Assembly: GCA_027493615.1 (NCBI GenBank) | Contig: JAOSKK010000023.1 | Location: 744,001 to 808,000, forward strand | Direction: 5' to 3' | DNA: 64,000 bases | Source: Verrucomicrobiota bacterium | GTDB lineage: Bacteria > Verrucomicrobiota > Verrucomicrobiia > Limisphaerales > J093 | Part shown: positions 27,932 through 35,450 of the stretch, piece by piece | Layout: every line of letters starts with the position of its first letter | How positions within the stretch are numbered: position 1 is the stretch's first letter | Notes under the pieces: model-generated | Told to the model about the DNA's origin: nothing | Databases searched by the model: none | Seen by the model: the letters and a program-made list of their open reading frames with translations, nothing else | Made by a program: the position numbers and the translations under genes

Positions 27932-29292
27932 ATTTCGACTTCGAACTCGTCCGGAAGTACAACGTGGCGGGCCCGCGGTACACGTCCTATCCACCCGCCA
28001 CGGTCTTCTCCGAACAGGTGCCGTTCGAAACCATCCTCCCGCATCTCCAGGAGAACAACCGCGCCCCGCGCGACCTCTCGCTCTACTTCCACCTGCCCTT
28101 CTGCGAGACGCTCTGCTGGTTCTGCGGCTGCACCACCGTCATCACCACCGACCAGGGCAAGAGCGCGCGCTACGTCGAGACGCTCGGCCGCGAGATGGGG
28201 CTGCTGAAACCGCTCCTGCATCCCGACCGCCGGGTCGTCCAGCTCCACTTCGGCGGCGGTTCGCCCACGTTCTCGGCCCCGGACCATCTGCGGCGGCTGG
28301 GCGAGCTCATCCACCGGCACTTCACCTTCGCCCCGAGCCTGGAAGCCGGAGTCGAGGTGGACCCGCGGCGCCTGACGCGCGACCACCTCCTGGCCCTGCG
28401 CGAGATTGGCTTCAACCGCGCCTCGATGGGCGTGCAGGACAACCACCCGGACGTTCAACGCGCCGTGCACCGCATTCAGCCCCTCGAGGTCACCCGTCAG
28501 GCCGTCGATTGGATCCGCGAACTCGGCTTCGGCTCGCTCAACATCGACCTGATTTACGGCCTCCCCTTGCAGACCGTCGATTCCTTCGCCCGCACACTCG
28601 ACGAGACGATCGCCCTGGCTCCCGACCGGTTTGCCGTCTTCAGCTATGCCCACGTCCCCTGGATGAAGCCCGCGCAGAAGATCGTCGAGTCCAAAGTCCT
28701 TCCCACGCCCGAGGTCAAGTTCCAGCTCCTCAAGCTCACCATCGAGAAGCTCGAGGATGCCGGGTATGTGTACATCGGCATGGACCATTTCGCCCGGGCC
28801 ACCGACGAGCTGGCCGCCTCGCAGCGCGCCGGCACCCTGCAGCGCAATTTTCAGGGCTACAGCACCCGGGGCGGCGCCGACATCTACGCCTTCGGCATGT
28901 CGGCCATCTCCCAGGCCGGCGCCGCCTACTGGCAGAACGCGAAAACGCTCCCCGTTTACCAGAGCCAGGTCGAGGCCGGCCAGATCCCCTACACCCGCGG
29001 CTACGTGCTGAACGCCGACGACCGCCACCGGCGCGAGACGATCATGCAGGTGATGTGCAACCTGCACCTCGACTACGACGCCATGTCCGCCCGGCTGGGC
29101 ATCGATTTCCCGGCCTACTTCGCCGCGGAACTGGAGTCCCTCGACGACCTCGAAGCCGATGGTCTCCTCCAACGTTCGGCATCGCGTCTGGACGTCACTG
29201 ATCTCGGCCGCCTGCTGGTCCGCATCATCGCCATGCGCTTCGATGCCTATCTGCCCCGGACCCCCCAGCGCCGCCACGCCATGACCATTTAG
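27919..29292 (+). CDS. hemN: Oxygen-independent coproporphyrinogen III oxidase
   Basis: 457 residues, full length for true HemN. The radical-SAM cluster motif is FCETLCWFCGCTT (C-x3-C-x2-C plus the extra Cys), and the HemN signatures GPRYTSYPP, LHFGGGSPTF, NRASMGVQDN, IDLIYGLPLQT and the C-terminal HemN domain (NFQGYSTRGGADIYAFGMSAIS) are all present. It makes protoporphyrinogen IX anaerobically, consistent with low-oxygen growth. It is distinct from HemW because it keeps the long N-terminal region and C-terminal Cys-free tail. It overlaps the end of hemE. Confidence 0.96.
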   Translation: MRRLNFDFELVRKYNVAGPRYTSYPPATVFSEQVPFETILPHLQENNRAPRDLSLYFHLPFCETLCWFCGCTTVITTDQGKSARYVETLGREMGLLKPLLHPDRRVVQLHFGGGSPTFSAPDHLRRLGELIHRHFTFAPSLEAGVEVDPRRLTRDHLLALREIGFNRASMGVQDNHPDVQRAVHRIQPLEVTRQAVDWIRELGFGSLNIDLIYGLPLQTVDSFARTLDETIALAPDRFAVFSYAHVPWMKPAQKIVESKVLPTPEVKFQLLKLTIEKLEDAGYVYIGMDHFARATDELAASQRAGTLQRNFQGYSTRGGADIYAFGMSAISQAGAAYWQNAKTLPVYQSQVEAGQIPYTRGYVLNADDRHRRETIMQVMCNLHLDYDAMSARLGIDFPAYFAAELESLDDLEADGLLQRSASRLDVTDLGRLLVRIIAMRFDAYLPRTPQRRHAMTI

Positions 29293-29387
29293 CAGGGTGC
29301 GACTCCGCCCTTGCCACGCCCGGCTGCCACCGCTAACCCTAGACGCCGGTCGGGCACCGCCGCCAGGCTTACTCACAACCATTGGTC

Positions 29388-30158
29388 ATGTCCCTTCTCA
29401 ACGGCAGATTCGGCATCGTCTTCGGCGTCGCGAACAAACGTTCGATTGCCTGGGCCATCGCCCAGGCCTGGGCACGGGCCGGCGCAACCCTGGCTTTCAC
29501 CTACCAGGGCGAACGCCTCAAGGAGAACGTCGCCGAGCTGGCCGGCACTTTCGGACCCGACACCCTCATTCTGCCGTGCGACGTCACCCGCGATGAGGAG
29601 ATCGCCCGTGTGTTCGCCGCCGTGCAGCAGCGCTTCGGCAAGCTGCATCTCCTCCTGCACTCGGTCGCCTTCGCCCCGCGCGAAGCCCTCGAGGGCGACT
29701 TCCTCAACACCACCCGCGAGGCCTTCCGCATCGCCCACGACGTCAGCGCCTACTCGCTCGTCGCGCTCGCCCGGGCCGCCGCGCCGCTGATGACGGAAGG
29801 CGGCAGCCTCCTGGGCCTCAGCTACTACGGCGCCGAGAAGGTCGTGCCCCACTACAACGTCATGGGCGTCGCCAAGGCCGCGCTCGAAGCCTGTACCCGC
29901 TACCTCGCCTACGACCTCGGCCCCCGCCGGATTCGCGTCAACTGCATCAGCGCCGGCCCGGTCAACACGCTCGCCGCCCGCGGCATCAGCGGCTTTACCG
30001 AGATGCTCCGCCATTACGAGGCCAAGGCGCCCCTCAAGCGCAACGTCACCGCCGACGAACTCGGGGCAACCGGCCTCTTCCTCGCCAGCGACGGGGCCGC
30101 CGCCATCACCGGCCAGGTCCTCTACGTCGACTGCGGTTACCAGATCATGGGGATGTGA
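29388..30158 (+). CDS. fabI: Enoyl-[acyl-carrier-protein] reductase (NADH)
   Basis: 256 residues from the ATG at 29388 (the ORF track uses TTG at 29382). The FabI-type cofactor loop is GVANKRSIAWAIA; the catalytic Tyr and Lys are in SYYGAEKVVPHYNVMGVAKAALE, with the FabI-specific Y-x6-K spacing. GPVNTLAARGISGFTEML is the substrate-lid region. It reduces trans-2-enoyl-ACP in the last step of each fatty-acid elongation cycle. The intergenic distance from hemN is about 95 bases. A repeat-rich, gene-free stretch follows. Confidence 0.95.
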   Translation: MSLLNGRFGIVFGVANKRSIAWAIAQAWARAGATLAFTYQGERLKENVAELAGTFGPDTLILPCDVTRDEEIARVFAAVQQRFGKLHLLLHSVAFAPREALEGDFLNTTREAFRIAHDVSAYSLVALARAAAPLMTEGGSLLGLSYYGAEKVVPHYNVMGVAKAALEACTRYLAYDLGPRRIRVNCISAGPVNTLAARGISGFTEMLRHYEAKAPLKRNVTADELGATGLFLASDGAAAITGQVLYVDCGYQIMGM

Positions 30159-30689
30159 CGCCGATCCCGGTCACCCGGGAGTCTCGGCCTCAACGAGCGT
30201 CGCAGGGAGAAGCAGTGACCCCTACCAGCCAAGACACGGAGGAGTCCGTGGGATGGACCACAACACGAATAGCCGCAAAAAGGCACAAGAAGTGCAAAAG
30301 GCCTGACTTTCTGTGTCCTCCGTATCGTTGTGCTGCGTGACCCGCGTCCGCTCGGGTGGGGTGTCGGGTGGGGTGGGGTGGGGGTGGGGTGGGGGTGGGG
30401 TGGGGTGGGGTGGGGATGTCTCCGGGGAAGCGGCCTGTTCCTTGCGGACCTGCTCGGTAACCATGCGCCTGAAAGCGCCGGTAAACCGGACGCACGCCAA
30501 ACGCTTTGCGCGGAACGGACCGGCTCCGCCCATCGCGCAGCGTCTGGAGTGCGGAGGTTCACCCCCGCTTTTCGTGCACGGCTCGTGGAGAGGGGAAGCG
30601 CAGAGGCGCGTTGCATACAGAGGGCAGGGCGGGAAGGAGAGGCAGAGGAGCGGAGGCGCGAGGGCCGGTGGGGCATCCTCATTCCTCAG
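30159..30689. other. Gene-free stretch between fabI and aat
   Basis: Contains an AT-richer block around 30230-30320 (low-complexity AAAAAGGCACAAG type sequence), then the G-rich tract annotated separately, then purine-rich filler. The small ORFs predicted here are composed of the repeat (GWGGVGVGWG) and look spurious. I see no RNA gene and no clear terminator. Confidence 0.6.
30354..30416 (+). repeat. GGGGT/GGGGGT simple repeat with G-quadruplex potential
   Basis: About 63 bases of almost uninterrupted G3-5T units (GGTGGGGTGGGGTGGGGGTG). Eleven or more G-runs with single-T loops make this a strong candidate for a stable G-quadruplex on the plus strand. Copy number may be inaccurate given the homopolymer errors seen elsewhere. 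Confidence 0.85.
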
Positions 30690-31367
30690 TCAGGCAAACC
30701 GGCAGGGCAACTTGACGGCTCCGGCCAGCCGACGCAGGTACTCCTCGCGGGAGATCTCGGTTGCCCCCAACTGCAGCGTCACCCCGGTCACCATCTGGAC
30801 GTCAAACAGCGCAAACCCCCGGGCCCGCAACCGGTCCACCAGGTGCGCCAGCGCCACTTTCGAGGCGTCACTCACCCGGTGGAACATCGATTCGCCCGCG
30901 AACAACCCGCCCACCGCCACCCCGTACACCCCGCCCACCAACCGCCCGCCCTGCCAGCACTCGACACTGTGCGCGTGACCGGCGCGATGCAGCCGCGTGT
31001 ACGCCGCCACAAAGGCCGGCCCGATCCAGGTTGCCTCCCGCCCCGGCGCCGGCGCGGCACAACCCGTCATCACCTCCAGAAAGGCCTGGTTCACCGTCAC
31101 CCGGAATCGGCCCGACCGCAGCACCCGCTCCAGACTCCGCGACTTATGGAACCGATCGAACTCGATCACCCCCCGCGGGTCGGGCGACCACCACGAAATC
31201 GGATCCTCCGACCAGGGGAACAAGCCGCTGCGGTAAGCCAGCAGCAGCCGCGGCACCGTCAGGTCGCCGCCCACGGCCACCAACCCGGCCCCGGAACCCA
31301 CCCGTGTTGCCAGGCGCGGGTCCGGGAACCAGAGCCGGGAGGTCAATCGCACCGGAAGCACGCTCAT
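30690..31367 (-). CDS. aat: Leucyl/phenylalanyl-tRNA--protein transferase
   Basis: 225 residues from the ATG at 31367 (MSVLPVRLTSRLWFPDPRLA). The family core is evident: GLVAVGGDLTVPRLLLAYRSGLFPW, ISWWSPDPRGVI, TWIGPAFVAAYTRLHRAGHAHSVECW, GGVYGVAVGGLFAGESMFHRVSDASKVAL and FDVQMVT. Aat adds Leu or Phe to N-terminal Arg/Lys of proteins to mark them for ClpS/ClpAP degradation (N-degron pathway). It is divergent from the metal-binding protein gene. The longer ORF-track start is rejected because the extra 41 residues lack family similarity. Confidence 0.95.
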   Translation of the reverse strand: MSVLPVRLTSRLWFPDPRLATRVGSGAGLVAVGGDLTVPRLLLAYRSGLFPWSEDPISWWSPDPRGVIEFDRFHKSRSLERVLRSGRFRVTVNQAFLEVMTGCAAPAPGREATWIGPAFVAAYTRLHRAGHAHSVECWQGGRLVGGVYGVAVGGLFAGESMFHRVSDASKVALAHLVDRLRARGFALFDVQMVTGVTLQLGATEISREEYLRRLAGAVKLPCRFA

Positions 31368-31609
31368 ACCCGCATCCGTAGCAGGCACCCTGCCGTCTTC
31401 CCGCGGTCGCGTCCAGTCGCGTCGCGTCCGGCCCGGCGCCCGTCCGCAAGAAACCACCCCGGCAGTTGACAAGGCGGGGGGAGAGACCACTTTTCCGCGC
31501 GTTAGACATGAGCATGTTCAGAATAACCGTACCCGCCATGGCGCTCCGGTGCGTCGGCGGGGGATGTTCTGACCGCGAACCACCACCTCAACACACGAAA
31601 CCGAAGCCT

Positions 31610-32239
31610 ATGCGTACTGTTCTCAAGACTCTGGTCGCCCTCGGCCTCACCGCCACGCTGGCCAACCTGACCCTGATGGCCGACGGCGCCTGCGCCACCG
31701 CGGCAGCGGGCACCTGCCCGGCCACGGCCGCCGCCAAGGACGCCGCCTGTTGCGCCTCCAAGGAGGCCTGCTGCAAGACCACCGCCACGGCGGCCGCCAA
31801 CACCTGTCCCGCCAGCGACAGCAAACTGGTGAAGGTGAGCTACCGCGTCAGCGGCATGACCTGCGCCGGCTGCGAATCCAAGGTGACCGGCGCGCTCTCC
31901 AAAATCGCGGGCGTCAGCGAACCCGCCGCGTGCGCCGAGTCCAAGGCCGTCAAGCTGGCCTACGATCCCACGAAGGTGAAGGAAGACCAGTTGCTGGCCG
32001 CCCTCAACAAGACCGGCTTCAAGGTCGAGGCTGAGACCATCGACCTCAAGGTCGACGGGCTGAAGTGCGGCGCCTGCTCCGACAAGGTCAGCAAGAAGCT
32101 GGCGTCGGTGAAGGGCGTGCAGGAACAGAAGGTCTGCCACGAAGGCCAGAAGGCGGTGGTGACCTTCGACCCGCACAAGGTGTCGCGGAAGGACATCATT
32201 GCGGCCATCGACACCACGGGTTTCAAGGTGGTCCAGTAA
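31610..32239 (+). CDS. Secreted Cys-rich protein with two HMA (heavy-metal-associated) domains
   Basis: 209 residues. A Sec signal peptide (MRTVLKTLVALGLTATLANLTLMADG) is followed by a Cys-rich linker (CCASKEACCKT) and two ferredoxin-like HMA domains. HMA1 has the canonical metal site SGMTCAGCESKV; HMA2 has a variant VDGLKCGACSDKV. Each domain also has an extra Cys about 30 residues after its CxxC motif (EPAACAES; EQKVCHEG). It would bind Cu(I), Zn or a similar soft metal outside the cytoplasm. The start at 31610 is chosen because it begins the signal peptide. A TTGACA box lies upstream at 31466 without a clear -10. A strong terminator follows, so the gene is probably monocistronic. Confidence 0.88.
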   Translation: MRTVLKTLVALGLTATLANLTLMADGACATAAAGTCPATAAAKDAACCASKEACCKTTATAAANTCPASDSKLVKVSYRVSGMTCAGCESKVTGALSKIAGVSEPAACAESKAVKLAYDPTKVKEDQLLAALNKTGFKVEAETIDLKVDGLKCGACSDKVSKKLASVKGVQEQKVCHEGQKAVVTFDPHKVSRKDIIAAIDTTGFKVVQ

Positions 32240-32269
32240 GCGCTTCCGCCCAGACGTTTCCCCCGTTTG

Positions 32270-32299
32270 AAAGGCCGGCGGCCCGGGTCGCCGGCCTTT
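32270..32299 (+). terminator. Rho-independent-type terminator after the HMA gene
   Basis: AAAGGCCGGCG-GCCCGGGT-CGCCGGCCTTT is a perfect 11-bp stem with an 8-nt loop, flanked by A and T residues and followed by CTGTT. It lies 30 bases after the stop codon. Confidence 0.8.
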
Positions 32300-32338
32300 C
32301 TGTTGGCTTTGCCGGACCGCCGCGCTACGCTCCGCGGC

Positions 32339-33307
32339 ATGCAAACACTCACGCGCCGGGAGTTCCTCGACCGGACGCTTCGAACCGCCGTCGTCGCGGG
32401 CACGGCTTCTTGGGGGATTCCGCCGGCCCGCGCGCAAAGGGAAACCGAGAACGCCGCCCGCCAGCCGATTTACCTCGGGGGTCCGGTGTTCAATCTCCCG
32501 GCCGATCCGGAGGCGGCGGCGCGGGCGCATCGCGACCTGGGCTATGCCGCGGCCTATTGCCCAAACCTCTCCTTGAACGAGCCGTCGGCCATCCGGGCGA
32601 CGCGGGAGGCCTACGAGCGGGTTGGCGTGGTGATCGCCGAAGTCGGGCGCTGGGTGAACCTGCTGGATCGGGACCCGGAGAAGCGCGCGGCTCATCTCAA
32701 GCTGGTCACGGAGGGGTTGGCCCTGGCAGACGAGGTGGGTGCGCGATGCTGCGTGGACATCGCCGGCTCCTTCAACCCCACCGTCTGGTACGGCCCGCAT
32801 CCGGACAACCTCTCGGAGCGCTTCTTTGACGCCGCGGTCGAGAACGCCCGGAAGATCCTGGATGCGGTGAAGCCGAAGCGCGCCAAGTTCTGCTACGAGA
32901 TGATGGGCTGGGCGTTGCCGGACAGCCCGGACTCGTGTCGGGACCTCCTCCGGGCGGTGGATCGCGCGGGGTTCGGCGTGCATTTGGACCCGTGCAACCT
33001 GATCAACTCGCCGACCCGGTTCTACCGGAATACCGCGCTGCTGGAGGAGTGCTTTGACAAGCTGGGCCCCTGGATCGCGAGCTGCCACGCCAAGGACCTG
33101 GCTTGGAATGTCGAGATGAACGTGCACTTCCGGGAAGTGGTGCCCGGGCAGGGCGAGCTGGACTATGCCACGTTTCTCCGCCGCCTGGCGCGGCTGCCGC
33201 AGGCCCCGCCGCTGATGCTCGAACATCTCAGCAGCGCCGCTGAGTACGATCAGGGGCGGCGGCACATCCGGCAGGTGGGTGAGCAGGCAGGGCTGGTCTT
33301 CGCATGA
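32339..33307 (+). CDS. Sugar phosphate isomerase/epimerase-like TIM barrel with Tat-type signal
   Basis: 322 residues starting MQTLTRREFLDRTLRTAVVAGTASWGIPPARAQ; the RREFL motif with a hydrophobic stretch suggests Tat export. The rest fits the xylose isomerase-like/AP-endonuclease-2 TIM barrel: IYLGGPVFNLP, FCYEMMGWALPDSPDS, HLDPCNLINSP, IASCHAKDL and LEHLSSAAEY supply Glu/Asp/His residues of the expected metal site. Such proteins epimerise or isomerise sugars; the substrate is unknown. Its stop overlaps the start of the PLP-enzyme gene by 4 bases (GCATGAGC), so the two are coupled. Confidence 0.82.
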   Translation: MQTLTRREFLDRTLRTAVVAGTASWGIPPARAQRETENAARQPIYLGGPVFNLPADPEAAARAHRDLGYAAAYCPNLSLNEPSAIRATREAYERVGVVIAEVGRWVNLLDRDPEKRAAHLKLVTEGLALADEVGARCCVDIAGSFNPTVWYGPHPDNLSERFFDAAVENARKILDAVKPKRAKFCYEMMGWALPDSPDSCRDLLRAVDRAGFGVHLDPCNLINSPTRFYRNTALLEECFDKLGPWIASCHAKDLAWNVEMNVHFREVVPGQGELDYATFLRRLARLPQAPPLMLEHLSSAAEYDQGRRHIRQVGEQAGLVFA

Positions 33308-34427
33308 GCGGTTTGCCCGCCCCGCTGCGACCGGTGGATCGGACGTCGGTCGAGTGCCGCGGGCGGCGGCTGACTTATTTCGGAGGGTGCGACTACTACC
33401 GGCTTGCGACGCATCCGGTCGTGGTGGCGGCCGCGCGTGAGGCCCTCGAAACCCTCGGCATGGGCGTGGCGGCGGCGCGCGGCACCACCGGCAACCATCC
33501 GCTCTACCTCGAGCTTGAGGCCTGGCTCGCCCGTTTCTTCGCCACCGAACGGGCGCTGCTCATCGGGTCCGGTTACGCCTCCAACGCGGTTGTGGCCCAG
33601 GGCTTGGCGGGCGACGTGAGCCATGCGCTGTTGGACGAAAACGCCCACGCGAGCCTCCAGGACGCCGCCCGTCTGATGGACTGCCCGGCCGGGACATTCC
33701 GGCACGGTGATCCCGAAGCGCTGCAGCGCAGCCTTCGCCGCCTGCCCCGCGGGTCCCGGCCCTGTGTGTTGACCGACGGATTGTTCGGCCGCGATGGGAA
33801 GGTGGCGCCTTTGGCCGAGTATCTGGACCGGTTGCCCGCCAGCGGATACCTGGTCGTGGATGAAGCCCACAGCGCGGGCGTGTTGGGAGCCCGTGGGCGC
33901 GGTGCGGCCGAGTTCGCCGGGGTCGGGGACGATGTCCGGCTGATCCGGACGTGTACGCTGAGCAAGGCGTTTGGGGCGTTTGGCGGTGCCGTGCTGGCCG
34001 GCGCGCGTTTCGTCGAGCGGGTGGTCGAGCGGAGCCGGTGGTTCGCGGCAAGCACACCGATCCCCTGCCCGCGGCAGCCGCCGCCCTGGCAGCGGGGCGC
34101 TTGATCGCGAGCGATGCCGCGATGCGCGCGCGGTTGCGGGCCCACGCGGCGCGGGTGAAGTCAGGGTGGATGCTTCGCGAGGAAGGGGCGCCGGACGATA
34201 GCGTGCCGATTCTGGCCGTGTGGCCTCCGACCTTGTCCGACGCGCAGCGGGTCCGCCGGGCGTTGCTACAGCGGGGCGTTCACCCGCCCTTGATCCGCTA
34301 TCCCGGTTCGCCCCCGGGCGGGTATTTCCGTTTCGCGGTGTCAAGCGAGCACACGCCGGATCAGCTCGAGGCCTTGCGGGAGACGCTGGCTCGATTCGCG
34401 GCCAAGTTCCCCGCGCAGGAGCCGTAG
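33304..34427 (+). CDS. PLP-dependent acyltransferase of the BioF/Kbl (alpha-oxoamine synthase) family, one frameshift
   Basis: The first frame has TGNHPLYLELEAWLARFFATERALLIGSGYASN, LLDENAHASLQ, LVVDEAHSAGVLGARGRG and the PLP Lys in TCTLSKAFGAFGG. One C short in ATCCCCTG at about 34064 switches to the frame encoding LPAAAAALAAGRLIAS...PILAVWPPTLSDAQRVRRALLQRGVHPPLIRYP...YFRFAVSSEHTPDQLEAL, the normal C-terminus. Family members condense an amino acid with an acyl-CoA (8-amino-7-oxononanoate synthase, KBL, serine palmitoyltransferase, ALAS). No bioA, bioB or bioD is nearby, so BioF identity is possible but not established. It is coupled to the upstream TIM-barrel gene. Confidence 0.85.
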
Positions 34428-34432
34428 GATCG

Positions 34433-34455
34433 GTAGGAGCCGACGTGAGGAGGCT
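34433..34455 (+). repeat. Dispersed repeat family A, half-site copy 2
   Basis: GTAGGAGCCGACGTGAGGAG, one arm of the family A element, sits between the convergent PLP-enzyme and ABC ATPase genes, a position where it could act as a transcript end signal. Confidence 0.7.
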
Positions 34456-34506
34456 CCGCAGCGCAGGCTTGCCCCCGCTGGGGACTGAGTCTCGTCACCT
34501 CGACTC

Positions 34507-35448
34507 CTACTGGGTTTCGCCCCGGGTGACGCGGAGAAAGACCTCCTCGAGGCCCAACTCGTCCTCGCGGAGCTCGAGCAGGCGGGCCCCGCCATGGACC
34601 AGGACCTCGGCCACGATGCTGTGGTCGGTGTCATGGTCGGCCAGCGTGACTTTGAGGGAGCCATCGACCGTGGTGACCTCGGCCACCTCCGGGCGCGCCT
34701 TGAGGATTTCGCAGGCCGCCTGCGGGTCGCTGGACACCTTGACCCAGACGACCCGACCGCGGGCCATTTGATCGCGCACGCCCTGGACGGGGCCGCTGTA
34801 GATGAGCTTGCCCTTTTCGATGATGGCCACGCGGTTGCAGAGGGTCTGGAGCTCGCTGAGGATGTGCGAGGAGATGAGGATGGTTTTGCCGAGGCGCTGG
34901 AGCTCCTGGAGGATGGCCATCATCTCGATGCGGGCCCGGGGATCGAGACCGCTGGCGGGTTCATCGAGCAGCAACACCTGGGGGTCGTGGATGAGGACAC
35001 GGGCGAGACCGAGCCGCTGCTGCATGCCGCGGCTCAGGGCGCCGATGATGGCCCCGCGTTTCTCGGTGAGCCCGACGAGTTCGAGGACGTCGCCGACGGT
35101 CTTCTCGCGCTGGCGGGCGGGGATCCGGTAACAGGCGCCGAAGAAGTCGAGGTACTCGGTGACTTCCATGTCCTTGTACACGCCGAAGAAGTCGGGCATG
35201 TAACCGATGACGTGGCGGACGGCGTCGGCGTCCTTCACGACATCATGGCCGAGCACGCGGGCGGTCCCTGCAGAAGGGGCGAGGAAGGTGGCGAGGATGC
35301 GGAGGGTGGTCGTCTTGCCGGCGCCGTTCGACCCGATGAACCCGAAGAGGTCGGCGCGGTTGACGGTGAGGTTGAGCTGGTGGACCGCCACCATCTCGCC
35401 GTAGAGCCGGGTGAGATCGAAGGTTTGAACGGCCGGCGTCGAGTCCAT
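34507..35448 (-). CDS. ABC transporter ATP-binding protein (ABC-2/GldA-like)
   Basis: 313 residues from the ATG at 35448 (MDSTPAVQTFDLTRLYGEMVAV). Walker A is GSNGAGKTTT, the signature motif is LSRGMQQRL, Walker B is VLLLDEPASGLDP and the switch His is in LISSHIL. The C-terminal ~90 residues (VKVSSDPQAACEILKARPEVAEV) form the extra domain typical of ABC-2 exporters and of gliding-type GldA. It starts 2 bases after the end of the upstream membrane-protein gene. No ABC-2 permease is adjacent in this window, so its membrane partner is either that protein or encoded elsewhere. Confidence 0.9.
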   Translation of the reverse strand: MDSTPAVQTFDLTRLYGEMVAVHQLNLTVNRADLFGFIGSNGAGKTTTLRILATFLAPSAGTARVLGHDVVKDADAVRHVIGYMPDFFGVYKDMEVTEYLDFFGACYRIPARQREKTVGDVLELVGLTEKRGAIIGALSRGMQQRLGLARVLIHDPQVLLLDEPASGLDPRARIEMMAILQELQRLGKTILISSHILSELQTLCNRVAIIEKGKLIYSGPVQGVRDQMARGRVVWVKVSSDPQAACEILKARPEVAEVTTVDGSLKVTLADHDTDHSIVAEVLVHGGARLLELREDELGLEEVFLRVTRGETQ

Positions 35449-35450
35449 GG

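Noticed and set aside
30354-30416. CRISPR or tandem protein repeat
   Set aside because: The tract is a simple GGGGT repeat with no spacers, and the encoded GWGGVG peptide lacks any supporting gene context.
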